Below are positions 53,405 through 62,964 of a stretch of DNA of 64,000 bases, piece after piece. The notes beneath the pieces are model-generated. The model was not told the origin of the DNA and ran no database searches. It saw only the letters and a program-made list of their open reading frames with translations. Every line of letters starts with the position of its first letter. Position 1 is the first letter of the stretch. Location of the stretch: assembly GCA_024639825.1 (NCBI GenBank), contig JAHEGH010000008.1, positions 19,153 to 83,152 of the forward strand, given 5' to 3'. The DNA comes from Gammaproteobacteria bacterium (GTDB lineage: Bacteria; Pseudomonadota; Gammaproteobacteria; Steroidobacterales; Woeseiaceae). The translations under genes were made by a program, and so were the position numbers.

Positions 53405-54556
53405 TCAGGCCCGTTTCTTGACGTAACGGCCATCGAGCTTCTCGACTGAATCACAACCGACAAGTGCCAGCGCCCGCTTCACTTCGGCCTGCAATAAGTC
53501 CAGACCGCGTTCCACACCCGCCTGGCCACCGGCCGCGAGCGGGTACAGGTAACCACGACCAATACTGCACGCATTCGCACCGAGCGCGAGCGCCTTGACG
53601 ATATGCGTACCACGCCGGACGCCGCCATCGCAGATGATTTCCAGTCGGTCGCGCAATGCGTCGGCGACAGCCGGAATGCAGTCCACCGGGGCTGGCGATC
53701 CTTCGAGCTGGCGTCCGCCATGATTCGAGAGCATGACCGCTGTAGCCCCTGAGTCAGCCGCTTTACGACAGTCCTCGACCGTCTGCACACCCTTGATAAC
53801 CAGCGGGCCGCCCCATTCCGCAGCGAGCCACTCGACATCCTTCCAGGTCAGCGAGCGGTCAAACTGGCTGTCAATGAACTCCATAACATTGGAGTCGGTA
53901 AATTTCTGAACATTCTCGCCCTGGGTAATATTGACGAGCTCCATGTCCTTGCGGATAACCGCCCGGTAGAGCCAGCCCGGGTGGCGCAGCATGCTCGGAA
54001 CGCTGGCAAGCGCCGGCCTCGCGGTCGCCATCATGCCGTAGACGTAGTCGCGCTCACGATTCCCGGCAACCGGCGTATCGACCGTCAGGCACAGTGCTGT
54101 GTATTGGCTCGCCTTGCAGCGCTCGATGAACGCGCGGGTCATCTCGCGATCCCTGAACACGTATATCTGGAAAACCTTGGGGTGGTCACCGATCACGCCG
54201 ACGTCTTCGATAGTCGTCGTGCCGACCGTGGACAGGCTGTACGGCATACCAAATTTTTCGGCGGCCCTCACAACGGCGGGTTCCCCTCCCGCGTTGAACA
54301 ACCTGGATGCGCCGGTCGGCGCGATCATCACGGGCCAGTCGATCTGTTTCCCGAATAACGTCGTTTGCATTTGAATATTGCTGACATTCGAGAGGTGCGC
54401 TGGCTGCAGTTCGTAGTCGTTAAAGGCCTCCGTATTGCGGCGCAGGGACCATTCGTCGTCAGCGCCACCGTCCAGATAGTGAAATACCGGTGCCGGCAGC
54501 TTACGTTTCGCAATACGCCGGAAATCCATGATGTTGAAACAGCGGTTTATGTTCAT
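53405..54556 (-). CDS. FMN-dependent alpha-hydroxyacid dehydrogenase (L-lactate dehydrogenase type)
   Basis: 383-aa FMN enzyme of the LldD/glycolate-oxidase family. Visible blocks: DFRRIAKRKLPAPVFHYLDGGADDE, MIAPTGASRLFN (FMN pocket), LCLTVDTPVAGNRERD, LVIKGVQTVEDC and the catalytic SNHGGRQLEGSPAPVD, followed by CDGGVRRGTHIVKALALGA. The substrate is probably L-lactate or a related 2-hydroxyacid. The upstream stretch to the COX15-like gene (54557-54785) holds no gene. Confidence 0.93.
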   Translation of the reverse strand: MNINRCFNIMDFRRIAKRKLPAPVFHYLDGGADDEWSLRRNTEAFNDYELQPAHLSNVSNIQMQTTLFGKQIDWPVMIAPTGASRLFNAGGEPAVVRAAEKFGMPYSLSTVGTTTIEDVGVIGDHPKVFQIYVFRDREMTRAFIERCKASQYTALCLTVDTPVAGNRERDYVYGMMATARPALASVPSMLRHPGWLYRAVIRKDMELVNITQGENVQKFTDSNVMEFIDSQFDRSLTWKDVEWLAAEWGGPLVIKGVQTVEDCRKAADSGATAVMLSNHGGRQLEGSPAPVDCIPAVADALRDRLEIICDGGVRRGTHIVKALALGANACSIGRGYLYPLAAGGQAGVERGLDLLQAEVKRALALVGCDSVEKLDGRYVKKRA

Positions 54557-54785
54557 AAATCTGATTATGCCGCAACACCGGTGGCCGTGTCCGATAGGAA
54601 CCCGCTCCCCGCGACTGGGGAAATTACCTAGTAGTCTCTAGGATATACGGTGCTTTTCGGACGGAAAAAATCGGGTAAGCTGCCAATCCATGAGAATTCA
54701 GTCAAAAGTCGAAGAAATCGCCAGGAAAGCCACTGCTCGTGTGCGGCTCAGGCGAGAATCTTCCTGACGCAAGAAGATCCGTCCG

Positions 54786-55691
54786 ATGCGAGCGCTCGCC
54801 ATCATCTCCCTGTTACTTGTCCTGGCACTGATGTCTGTCAGTACCTATACGCGGCTGGAAAGCGCCGGCATCGGCTGCGCCGACTGGCCGGCGTGCTACG
54901 GTCTTATCGGTGACATCGGAGACGAAACGCGAGCCTTTGGAGGCACGATTGAACGCCTGGTTGCCGGCGGCTTGCTGCTGCTAATGCTCGCAACGACCGT
55001 GATCTCACTGCGCCAGCAACGCGATCGTCTCTTGTCACTGGTGTTGCTCGGCCTGGCCGTATTCCTGGTCTGGCAGGGAATCTATTCTAATGAACTGCAT
55101 AGCCCTGCCGTGGTTATGAGTAACCTGGGCGGTGAATTTGCATTGGTCGGTTTGCTCGGCTGGATGATTTTTCGCCGTGCCCGACCCCATGCGAATGCCT
55201 CGTACAGAGTGCGTCGCTGGGTGGTGGCGGCGCTCGTGCTGCTGTGTATCCAGATAGCGCTTGGCGGACTGACCAGCGCCAACTTTGCCGCTACCGCCTG
55301 TACATCCCTTCCCGATTGCCACGGATCCTGGTTGCCGGGCAGCGACCTGGCAACGGCGTTCGACCTGTCTCGCCAGCATGAACTCGGACCAACGGGTATT
55401 GCACTGGGTGGTGCCGAGCGCGCTGATATTCACAAGTTGCATCGACTTGTAGCAGCGGTAACGCTCCTGACTGCATTGATTGCCGGTGGCTTTGCCCTGG
55501 CAGGCCGCATGGGCATGACGGCGGTCTTCGTCATCGCAGTTGCTGCGCTCGAATTTTCCGTTGGCGCTGCCGCGATTGTCTCGGATCTTCCGATCGGTAT
55601 CGCCGTCGCCCATCACCTGCTGGCCGCCATCCTGCTACTCGGCCTGCTGCGTTTACATGCATTGTGCAGGAACCGACAGGCGCTACTGTAA
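54786..55691 (+). CDS. COX15/CtaA family protein lacking N-half haem histidines
   Basis: 301 aa with eight predicted transmembrane helices in two four-helix halves, as in COX15/CtaA haem A synthases. It has the N-terminal RLESAGIGCADWPACYG cysteine pair and the second pair ATACTSLPDCHGSW. However, the conserved Glu-x-x-His of helix 2 (EYLHR in the next gene) reads GTIERL here, and the second N-half histidine position reads VVMSNLGGEFA. The C-half histidines remain (IHKLHRLVAA and VAHHLLAA). Its stop (TAA) abuts the next gene's ATG. Loss of N-half ligands suggests it does not make haem A alone. Confidence 0.8.
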   Translation: MRALAIISLLLVLALMSVSTYTRLESAGIGCADWPACYGLIGDIGDETRAFGGTIERLVAGGLLLLMLATTVISLRQQRDRLLSLVLLGLAVFLVWQGIYSNELHSPAVVMSNLGGEFALVGLLGWMIFRRARPHANASYRVRRWVVAALVLLCIQIALGGLTSANFAATACTSLPDCHGSWLPGSDLATAFDLSRQHELGPTGIALGGAERADIHKLHRLVAAVTLLTALIAGGFALAGRMGMTAVFVIAVAALEFSVGAAAIVSDLPIGIAVAHHLLAAILLLGLLRLHALCRNRQALL

Positions 55692-56726
55692 ATGAATATT
55701 GATTTGGAACGGCAGGCACAAAACCGCACCGTCGCCTACTGGCTGCTGCTCTGCTGCGGCCTCGTTTTTATCATGGTGGTCCTCGGCGGTTTCACGCGGC
55801 TGACTGGCTCCGGCCTGTCCATGGTGAACTGGCAGCCCTTGATGGGGATCCTGCCGCCCATGGGCGATGCCGAATGGCAGCGTGTTTTTGAGATGTATCA
55901 GCAGAGCCCTGAATTTCAAAAAGTAAACTACAGTTTTGGTGTTGACGAGTTCAAGGGCATCTTCTGGCTTGAGTATCTGCACCGGCTGCTCGGCCGCCTG
56001 ATTGGCATCGTCTTTTTCGTGCCGTTCGTTTACTTCTTCGCCCGTGGATATATCCAGCGCAACGAGTGGGCCAAGTACCTGCTCATGTTCATCCTCGGCG
56101 GCATGCAGGGACTGCTTGGTTGGTACATGGTCAAGAGCGGACTCGTCGATGTACCGCGCGTCAGCCAGTATCGCCTTACAGCGCACCTGGTAGCGGCTTT
56201 TACCATCTACGCCTACATGTTCTGGGTCGCGATGTCGCTCCTGTTTCCACACTCCGGGAACGCCGGAAAACATCCCTGGTATGGGAAGACGCTCGCGCTT
56301 GCCACGCTAATATCTGTCACTATCATATCGGGCGGTTTCGTCGCGGGCCTCAGGGCCGGCAAGATCTACAACACGTTTCCAATGATGGGCGACTACTGGT
56401 TCCCGCCCGGCCTCATGGCGCTGGAGCCGTACTGGCGCAATTTTTTCGATAATATGGCGACCGTACAGTTCGACCATCGCTGGCTGGCGACTACGACGTT
56501 TGTACTCATCGTCGTCTTCTGGTTCAGGGCGCGCAAAGCCGACTTGCCGGCACGCGCACGAACCGCGGTTAACGCGCTGTTGCATACGGCCGTTTTGCAG
56601 TTTGCGCTTGGCATCACGACACTGCTTCTGGCAGTACCTGTGGTCCTCGGCGCGGCTCACCAGGGCGTTGCGATGCTCTTGTTTACCGTCGCCCTGTACC
56701 TTGTTCATGCATTAAGGAGAATCTGA
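55692..56726 (+). CDS. COX15/CtaA family haem A synthase
   Basis: 344 aa, eight transmembrane helices. It has the canonical type 2 signature GGFTRLTGSGLSMVNWQPLMGILPP, the catalytic glutamate-histidine motif FWLEYLHRLLGRLIG, and histidines in RLTAHLVAAFTIY, VQFDHRWLAT and LGAAHQGVAML. It converts haem O to haem A for cytochrome oxidase. The stop and the hemN start share one base (TGATG), giving a haem module COX15-like/COX15/hemN. No ctaB, ctaC or ctaD gene is in the window. Confidence 0.94.
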   Translation: MNIDLERQAQNRTVAYWLLLCCGLVFIMVVLGGFTRLTGSGLSMVNWQPLMGILPPMGDAEWQRVFEMYQQSPEFQKVNYSFGVDEFKGIFWLEYLHRLLGRLIGIVFFVPFVYFFARGYIQRNEWAKYLLMFILGGMQGLLGWYMVKSGLVDVPRVSQYRLTAHLVAAFTIYAYMFWVAMSLLFPHSGNAGKHPWYGKTLALATLISVTIISGGFVAGLRAGKIYNTFPMMGDYWFPPGLMALEPYWRNFFDNMATVQFDHRWLATTTFVLIVVFWFRARKADLPARARTAVNALLHTAVLQFALGITTLLLAVPVVLGAAHQGVAMLLFTVALYLVHALRRI

Positions 56727-58105
56727 TGCAGGTTTGTTTCGACCAGGACCTCATCGTCCGATATGGCGGCCGCGGCCCACGCTACACGTCTTACCCGACC
56801 GCACTGCAATTCAATGACGAGCTGACCCAGGCTGATTACGAAGCCAAGGCGAAGGAAAGCAATGAAAGCGATGTGCCGTTATCGCTATACGTCCACATCC
56901 CCTTCTGCCATTCGCTTTGCTACTACTGTGGCTGCAACAAAATCGTCACTCGCAATGAAGATCGCGTTTCCCGTTACATGGAGATGCTGTATCGCGAAAT
57001 TGACATGCAGTCCAAGCTTTTCGATCGCAAACGTAAAGTCGAACAGCTGCATTTTGGCGGCGGCACACCGACCTACCTCGATAAGGAGCAGCTCGGTGCG
57101 CTCATGGATCATCTGCGCAATTCCTTTACGTTCGACGAAAGCGAGGCCCACGAGTTTTCAATCGAGGTAGATCCGCGCACTGTAGACGCTGAACGTATTC
57201 GTGAACTACGCGCCCTCGGCTTCAATCGCCTGAGCCTCGGTATCCAGGACTTTTACGAGCCCGTGCAAAAAGCCGTCAACCGGGCGCAGTCACCGGAAGA
57301 AGTCCAGGCGCTGGTCGACAGTGCGCGCGAAGCCGGTTTCGGTTCAATTTCGTTCGACCTGATTTACGGCCTGCCGCTGCAAACTGTCGAGACGTTTGAC
57401 AAGACGCTCGACATCGCTATCGCCATGAAGCCCGACCGACTGGCCGTTTACAACTACGCGCATCTGCCAGAGCGGTTCAAAGGCCAGCGCATGATTAATT
57501 CAGACGATATTCCATCCCCGGAAACGAAGCTGGATCTTTTGCATCATACGATCGACAAGCTATGTGACGCCGGCTACATATACATTGGCATGGACCACTT
57601 CGCGTTACCCGACGACGAGCTGGTGCTGGCGCGTGAAAACGGCACGCTGCAGCGTAACTTCCAGGGCTATTCGACGCACCGTCAATGCGACCTGGTCTCA
57701 CTCGGCGTCAGCGGTATCGGCGGTATCGGCAACATGTTCGCGCAGAATGCAGTTTCGACGATCGAATACGAAGAGATCATCGAACGGGGCGAGTTGCCCA
57801 TCAAGAAGGGCCTGCTGGTTGACGATGACGACCTGTTGCGCGCGGCCGTTATCCAGGACCTTATGTGCTACGACAGCCTGTCATACGATGACTTCGGCGC
57901 CAGGCACAACGTCGACTTCCGCGAGTACTTCGCGGAAGAGATCAAGAAGCTCAAGGTGCTGGAAGACGATGACCTCATCGAACTCAGTGACGAGGGCATC
58001 GGCATTACGCCGAAAGGCCGCTTGTTGCTACGCAACATCGCGATGACGTTTGATCGGTACATCGATCTTGAGGAAAACGAACACCGGTTCTCGAAAGCCA
58101 TCTGA
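56726..58105 (+). CDS. hemN: Oxygen-independent coproporphyrinogen III oxidase
   Basis: 459-aa radical SAM enzyme converting coproporphyrinogen III to protoporphyrinogen IX without oxygen. The radical SAM cluster motif is HIPFCHSLCYYCGCN (C-x3-C-x2-C), followed by QLHFGGGTPTYLDKEQL, SIEVDPRTV and GFNRLSLGIQDFYEPVQKAVNRAQ. The C-terminal HemN domain is present. Length matches bacterial HemN rather than the shorter HemW. Translationally coupled to the haem A synthase. Confidence 0.97.
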   Translation: MQVCFDQDLIVRYGGRGPRYTSYPTALQFNDELTQADYEAKAKESNESDVPLSLYVHIPFCHSLCYYCGCNKIVTRNEDRVSRYMEMLYREIDMQSKLFDRKRKVEQLHFGGGTPTYLDKEQLGALMDHLRNSFTFDESEAHEFSIEVDPRTVDAERIRELRALGFNRLSLGIQDFYEPVQKAVNRAQSPEEVQALVDSAREAGFGSISFDLIYGLPLQTVETFDKTLDIAIAMKPDRLAVYNYAHLPERFKGQRMINSDDIPSPETKLDLLHHTIDKLCDAGYIYIGMDHFALPDDELVLARENGTLQRNFQGYSTHRQCDLVSLGVSGIGGIGNMFAQNAVSTIEYEEIIERGELPIKKGLLVDDDDLLRAAVIQDLMCYDSLSYDDFGARHNVDFREYFAEEIKKLKVLEDDDLIELSDEGIGITPKGRLLLRNIAMTFDRYIDLEENEHRFSKAI

Positions 58106-58139
58106 CTCGAAGCAAGGGAAGACGGCCCGGAGCAGGCAG

Positions 58140-58162
58140 CCGAACACGCCTCGCGTGTTTGG
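58140..58162 (+). terminator. Hairpin after hemN, possible terminator
   Basis: A 10-bp stem (ccgaacacgc/gcgtgtttgg, one G-U pair) with a 3-base loop, 34 bp after the hemN stop. The T-run is short (ttgt), so termination is plausible but not certain. Confidence 0.5.
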
Positions 58163-58297
58163 TTGTCGCCACGTAATTCCGTCGATCTGCCAGCTCGGCT
58201 ATGGATTCGGCTACCTGCTCCGAACCGCCTCCATCCATCCACGCAGCGTGTTCGGGGATGTTTTCCGCGGGGCCCTTTTTCGCTACTGAACGTTGAA

Positions 58298-59290
58298 TCA
58301 GCCGACTTCGGTTAACCAGCCATGCGTGTCAGGTTCGAGTCCGTACTGAATGTTTTGCAAAGCGGTCTGGAGTTTCTTCCGGTTTGGCCCTGGCTGTCCG
58401 TCCCGGACCGGTATTTCCTTGCCGTTGTAAACGAGCGCACCAACCGGTGCCAGCGTTGCCGCCGTACCCGAGAGACAAGCCTCATACGTCTTCACTTTCT
58501 CGAGAAGCTCATCGACTGTGAACTGGCGTTCGGAGATTGTGTAGCCAAGCTCCGCGCCGAGCTTCAGGATCGAATCGCGGGTCATGCCGTGCAGGAAGGT
58601 CGAGTCCAGCGACTTGGTAATGATCTCGTCATCACTGATTAACAGGAAGTTTGCCGCGCCGGTTTCCTGAACATCGCCCTGGGGGCAAAACAGAACCTGG
58701 TCGACGCCGTATTTTTCTTTCGCATCCAGCGTCGGGCCGAGTGCAGCGGCGTAGTTGCCGCCTGTCTTGGTGCTGCCAAGCTGCTCCGTCGTGCGCGCCT
58801 TCTTATCCTCCACCAGCAGTTTCAGTGCTGCAGCACCGCCGGCGAAATAGTCGCCAACCGGCGACGCCAGAACGAACAACGTCGCTTCGGATGATGGAGC
58901 GGCTGCCGCGCCGATGTTTTCGAGCGTGCCGATCAACGTGGGCCTCAGGTAAAGCGAGGCCGGCGGTTCCGGAATGTCAGCAAGATTGTGGTGCACGACA
59001 TCGATGACCATCCCGGCCAGCATGTCGGCATCCGGAATCGGCAACCGCAGCGATGCGGCACTGCGCTGCATTCTTGCCACATGGTCGTGCAAACGGAAAA
59101 TGCGGCCTTTCCCATCACTCCATCGGTAGGCCTTGAAGCCCTCGAAGCAGGTACTCGCGTAGTGAAATATGTGAGCTGCCGGGTGCATGGGCAGCGGTGC
59201 CAGTGGTTGTATCGACGGCGCGCTCCAAGCGCCATCGGCGTACGTTGCGATCGCGATGTGATCGCAAAATTCTGTGCCAAAAGGCTTCAT
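58298..59290 (-). CDS. ilvE: Branched-chain amino acid aminotransferase (class IV)
   Basis: 330-aa fold type IV PLP enzyme that transaminates valine, leucine and isoleucine with 2-oxoglutarate. Motifs: FHYASTCFEGFKAYRW, RLHDHVARMQRSA, PLP lysine region TEQLGSTKTGGNYAAALGP, then VQETGAANFLLISDDEIIT and FLHGMTRDSILKLGAELGY. It is the BCAT2-like (longer) subtype rather than E. coli IlvE. It converges with hemN. ilvB/N and a threonine dehydratase are elsewhere in the window. Confidence 0.94.
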   Translation of the reverse strand: MKPFGTEFCDHIAIATYADGAWSAPSIQPLAPLPMHPAAHIFHYASTCFEGFKAYRWSDGKGRIFRLHDHVARMQRSAASLRLPIPDADMLAGMVIDVVHHNLADIPEPPASLYLRPTLIGTLENIGAAAAPSSEATLFVLASPVGDYFAGGAAALKLLVEDKKARTTEQLGSTKTGGNYAAALGPTLDAKEKYGVDQVLFCPQGDVQETGAANFLLISDDEIITKSLDSTFLHGMTRDSILKLGAELGYTISERQFTVDELLEKVKTYEACLSGTAATLAPVGALVYNGKEIPVRDGQPGPNRKKLQTALQNIQYGLEPDTHGWLTEVG

Positions 59291-59398
59291 GGTGGTGTCC
59301 GAATGAATCTGAGGGCGCTACTTTGCCATCAATGGATGCTCGTTTGCCAGCGAGGATTGCACGTATTTGGCCACTACAGCGTACCGATTTCGTGGTAG

Positions 59399-59947
59399 CT
59401 AGAAGCTCGGTGGCGAGCAGGCGGATATCAGCTCGCAAGGCTCGTTCCCGATATTCCGGAACTGGTGCGGCACGCTGCTCTTGAAGTAGTACGCGTCGCC
59501 CTGCCCCAGCACGGCCACTTCATCGCCAACGGTCACTTCCAGGCGACCGCTCAGAATGATCCCGCATTCCTCGCCCTCGTGCGTGAGTTCATGGCGACCG
59601 GTTCCGGCGCCCGGCTGATAGCACTCTTTGAGAAGCTGAATGGACTTATCCGCCAGGCTGGCACCCACCTGGCGATACGAAACGCCGCCTTCCGCAATCT
59701 CGATCAACTCACCAGAGCGAAAAAACAGTCGCTTCTGCGGCCCCTGGTCGTCCGCGAAAAAGGCACCGAGACTTATCGGAATTCCGTCAAGGACCTTCTT
59801 GAGCATGCTCACCGTCGGATTTATCTTGCCCGCTTCAACCTGCGAGATCGTGGCGTTGGCCACTCCGGACTGGCGCGCGAGTTGCCGTTGCGAGATTCCC
59901 AGTTGCTCCCGGATCCGGCGCAGACGAGCGCCAATGTCCTGGTCCAT
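59399..59947 (-). CDS. XRE-family regulator with cupin domain (PuuR-like)
   Basis: 182 aa from the ATG at 59947, with an excellent RBS (AGGAGA). Residues 1-65 are an HTH_XRE domain (RLRRIREQLGISQRQLARQSGVANATISQVEAG). Residues about 105-180 are a cupin (YQPGAGTGRHELTHEGEECGIILSGRLEVTVGDEV and YYFKSSVPHQFRN). PuuR-like proteins of this layout repress polyamine or amino-acid catabolic genes in response to ligands. It is divergent from the transaminase-mmsA genes with a 159-bp spacer, making it the likely local regulator. Confidence 0.92.
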   Translation of the reverse strand: MDQDIGARLRRIREQLGISQRQLARQSGVANATISQVEAGKINPTVSMLKKVLDGIPISLGAFFADDQGPQKRLFFRSGELIEIAEGGVSYRQVGASLADKSIQLLKECYQPGAGTGRHELTHEGEECGIILSGRLEVTVGDEVAVLGQGDAYYFKSSVPHQFRNIGNEPCELISACSPPSF

Positions 59948-60038
59948 ACACTTCTCCTGCACAAAGTGTTTATCTTACTGAACATTTTGAAGCCTGATCC
60001 CAAACAAATCAACAGCTTAAGTATTTACATCTAACGGA

Positions 60039-60068
60039 TTGTTTAACATCAGGCATCGGGCGTAAACT
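60039..60068 (+). promoter_or_regulatory. Candidate sigma70-type promoter for the transaminase gene
   Basis: TTGTTT at 60039 and TAAACT at 60063 are separated by 18 bp and lie 40 bp before the ATG. Matches to consensus are moderate (four of six in each box). It sits in the spacer of a divergent XRE-cupin regulator; an operator is likely nearby but no clean palindrome was found. Confidence 0.4.
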
Positions 60069-60106
60069 GCATTCCGGTCCATTTGACCAGCCCGGAGACG
60101 CACTTC

Positions 60107-61423
60107 ATGAATGCCGCAGTCGAAAATTCTTATTGGATGCCGTTTACGGCTAACCGCGATTTCAACAAGCAGCCTCGCGTCATCTCAGGGGCATCTGGAC
60201 ATTGGTACACGACCGATGACGGTACCCGCCTGTATGACACGTTCTCCGGCCTGTGGACCTCCGGTGTCGGCCATTGCCACCCGAAAATCGTTGAGGCCGT
60301 ACAACAGCAGGTTGCGAAGCTCGATTACTGCATGGGTTTCCAGGTGACGAACGACAAGGCACTGCAACTCGCCGAACGCGTCACGAGCATGGCCCCCGAG
60401 GGCATAAATCACTGCTTCTTCACGAACTCCGGCTCCGAATCGGTCGACACCGCACTGAAAATTGCGCTGGGCTATCACCGTGCCCGCGGCGAGGGTAACC
60501 GCACGCGGCTCATTGGCCGCGAGAAGGGTTACCACGGCGTCAATTTTGGCGGCATGTCCGTCGGCGGCATCGTTCCCAATCGCAAGGTCTTCAGCGCAGC
60601 ACTGATTCCGGGCGTCGATCATCTCCGCCACACGCTCGACATAGAACGCAATGCGTTTTCACGCGGTCTTCCCATGCATGGCGTTGAACTGGCTGACGAT
60701 CTCGCACGACTCTGTGCGCTGCATGACGGCAGCAATATCGCCGCAGTCATCGTCGAACCCGTGACCGGTTCGGCGGGCGTTATTCCCCCGCCCGCCGGCT
60801 ACCTTGAGCGGCTGCGTGAGATCTGTGATGAGCACGGTATCCTTCTGATCTTCGACGAAGTAATCGCCGCATTCGGACGGCTTGGCCATGCATTCGGCGC
60901 ACAGCGCTTTGGCGTCACACCGGACATCATCACGACAGCCAAGGGCCTGACCAACGGTGTCATCCCGATGGGTGCGGTGCTCGTACGCGACACTATCTAC
61001 AATGCATTCATGCAGGGTCCGGCGCACATGATCGAACTGTTCCACGGCTACACCTACTCGGGCCACCCCGTCGCAGCCGCGGCAGGACTCGCGACGATGG
61101 ATGTGTATGACGACGAAGGCACGTTCGAACAGGCGCAGGCACTCGAGCCGCATTTCGAGGACCTGCTGCACTCCTTCGCCGATCACAAACACGTTATTGA
61201 CGTGCGTAACTTCGGCCTGATGGGCTCCATCGAGATGGCGCCACGTGATGGCGCGGTTGGCGCGCGAGGTGCCGAGGCGCACAAGAAGTGCTTCTGGGAT
61301 GAGAATATCGTCATCCGTGCCGGCATGGACACACTGCAGTTCTCCCCTTTCCTCAATTCGGACCCCGATGAAATGACGCAGTCATTTGAAGCCGTCCGCC
61401 GCGTAATGGATACATTGGAATGA
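60107..61423 (+). CDS. Class III aminotransferase (omega-amino acid:pyruvate type)
   Basis: 438 aa from the ATG at 60107 (GGAG nine bases upstream). The PLP lysine is in ITTAKGLTNGVIPMGAVL; other blocks are GVGHCHPKIVEAVQQQ, FTNSGSESVDTALKIALGYHRARG, PVTGSAGVIPPPAGYLERLR and IFDEVIAAFGRLG. The sequence is of the beta-alanine/omega-amino acid:pyruvate transaminase group (ENSYWMPFTANRDFNKQPR). Product is a semialdehyde such as malonate semialdehyde, which the next gene's dehydrogenase would oxidise. ATGA overlap with that gene. Confidence 0.92.
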   Translation: MNAAVENSYWMPFTANRDFNKQPRVISGASGHWYTTDDGTRLYDTFSGLWTSGVGHCHPKIVEAVQQQVAKLDYCMGFQVTNDKALQLAERVTSMAPEGINHCFFTNSGSESVDTALKIALGYHRARGEGNRTRLIGREKGYHGVNFGGMSVGGIVPNRKVFSAALIPGVDHLRHTLDIERNAFSRGLPMHGVELADDLARLCALHDGSNIAAVIVEPVTGSAGVIPPPAGYLERLREICDEHGILLIFDEVIAAFGRLGHAFGAQRFGVTPDIITTAKGLTNGVIPMGAVLVRDTIYNAFMQGPAHMIELFHGYTYSGHPVAAAAGLATMDVYDDEGTFEQAQALEPHFEDLLHSFADHKHVIDVRNFGLMGSIEMAPRDGAVGARGAEAHKKCFWDENIVIRAGMDTLQFSPFLNSDPDEMTQSFEAVRRVMDTLE

Positions 61424-62919
61424 GCAACATGATTGGACACTTCATCAACGGTGTGGACGTCGCTGACGATAACCGACCCGCGCCGGTCTACAACCCCGCC
61501 ACTGGCGAACTTGCGCGGCACGTCGCCATGGCATCGAAAGCCACCGTTGAGGACGCGATTGCGGCGGCCGAAGCTGCCTTTCCGGCATGGCGTGACACCC
61601 CGCCTGCGAAACGTGCACGGATCATGTTCAGATTCAAGCAGCTGCTTGAAGAACACGCAGACGAAATTGCAGCGGCTATTACCGACGAGCATGGCAAGGT
61701 CTTCGACGATGCCATGGGTGAGTTTGGTCGCGGTGTCGAGGTGGTCGACTACGCCTGCGGCATTCCCGAGCTACTCAAAGGTGAGTATTCACGCAACGTA
61801 GGGCCCGGGATCGACAGCTGGTCAGACTTCCAGCCGCTGGGCGTGGTGGCCGGCATCACGCCGTTCAATTTCCCCGCCATGGTGCCAATGTGGATGTACC
61901 CGATGGCCATTGCCTGCGGCAACACTTTCGTCCTGAAGCCATCGGAGAAGGATCCAGGCGCACCCATGATCGTTGCGCGCCTGTTCAAGGAAGCCGGTCT
62001 GCCCGATGGCGTCTTCAACCTGGTCAACGGCGACAAGGAAGCTGTCGATACCTTACTTAACGATGAACGCGTACAGGCCATCAGCTTTGTTGGCTCAACG
62101 CCGATCGCCGAGTACATCTATGCAACCGGCACGGCTAATGGCAAGCGCGTGCAGGCACTTGGCGGCGCCAAGAACCACGCAATAGTGATGCCGGATGCGG
62201 ATATCGACAATGCTGTCAGCGCCCTGATGGGCGCGGCATTCGGCTCCTGCGGCGAACGCTGCATGGCGATTTCGGTTGCTGTCTGCGTGGGTGAAGAAAC
62301 CGCGGATACAGTAGTGGCAAAGCTGAAAGCCGAAATCGATGAGCTCAAGGTGGGCCCGGGCACCGATGTCTCGAACCACATGGGTCCGCTCATCACGGAA
62401 CCGCATTTCGAAAAAGTGAAGGGCTACGTCGACCTCGGTGTCGAAGAGGGCGCTGATCTGGTTGCCGATGGACGCGACCTGGTCGTTGACGGGCATGAGA
62501 AAGGCTTCTTCCTCGGCCCCTGCCTGTTCGATAACGTGACGGCTGACATGCGCATCTACCAGGAAGAAATATTTGGCCCGGTTCTGTGCGTTGTGCGCGC
62601 CGAGTCCGAGGAGCAAGCCATGCAACTCATCGACAATCATGAGTACGGCAATGGCACCTGTATTTTTACTCGTGACGGCGAAGCGGCTCGCTACTTCGCG
62701 GACAACATCAAGGTCGGTATGGTCGGTATCAACGTACCGCTGCCCGTCCCGGTCGCCTATCACAGCTTCGGCGGCTGGAAACGTTCGTTGTTTGGCGACT
62801 TGTACGCCTACGGCCCGGACAGCGTCCGCTTCTACACGCGCCGCAAGACAATTACGCAGCGCTGGCCGTCAGGTGGCGTCCGCGAAAAGGCGCAATTCTC
62901 GTTCCCGGGCCGCCAATAG
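61420..62919 (+). CDS. mmsA: Methylmalonate-semialdehyde dehydrogenase (CoA-acylating)
   Basis: 499-aa aldehyde dehydrogenase of the MMSDH group that forms propionyl- or acetyl-CoA from (methyl)malonate semialdehyde, NAD and CoA. Motifs: FINGVDVADDNRPAPVYNPATGELARHV, ITPFNFPAMVPMWMYPMAIACGNTFVLKPSEKDPG, FVGSTPIAEYIYATGTANGKR and the catalytic cysteine GSCGERCMAISVAV. C-terminal YHSFGGWKRSLFGDLYAYGPDSVRFYTRRKTITQRWP is typical. It completes a beta-alanine/valine catabolic pair with the transaminase. Confidence 0.95.
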   Translation: MSNMIGHFINGVDVADDNRPAPVYNPATGELARHVAMASKATVEDAIAAAEAAFPAWRDTPPAKRARIMFRFKQLLEEHADEIAAAITDEHGKVFDDAMGEFGRGVEVVDYACGIPELLKGEYSRNVGPGIDSWSDFQPLGVVAGITPFNFPAMVPMWMYPMAIACGNTFVLKPSEKDPGAPMIVARLFKEAGLPDGVFNLVNGDKEAVDTLLNDERVQAISFVGSTPIAEYIYATGTANGKRVQALGGAKNHAIVMPDADIDNAVSALMGAAFGSCGERCMAISVAVCVGEETADTVVAKLKAEIDELKVGPGTDVSNHMGPLITEPHFEKVKGYVDLGVEEGADLVADGRDLVVDGHEKGFFLGPCLFDNVTADMRIYQEEIFGPVLCVVRAESEEQAMQLIDNHEYGNGTCIFTRDGEAARYFADNIKVGMVGINVPLPVPVAYHSFGGWKRSLFGDLYAYGPDSVRFYTRRKTITQRWPSGGVREKAQFSFPGRQ

Positions 62920-62964
62920 GGCAAATTGGGCTACAATCGCTGTCCCATGTTTCCGGAGACAGCG

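Noticed and set aside
54691-54768. 25-codon ORF (MRIQSKVEE...) before the first COX15-like gene
   Set aside because: Too short, weak RBS and no homology visible; could be a leader peptide but nothing supports it.
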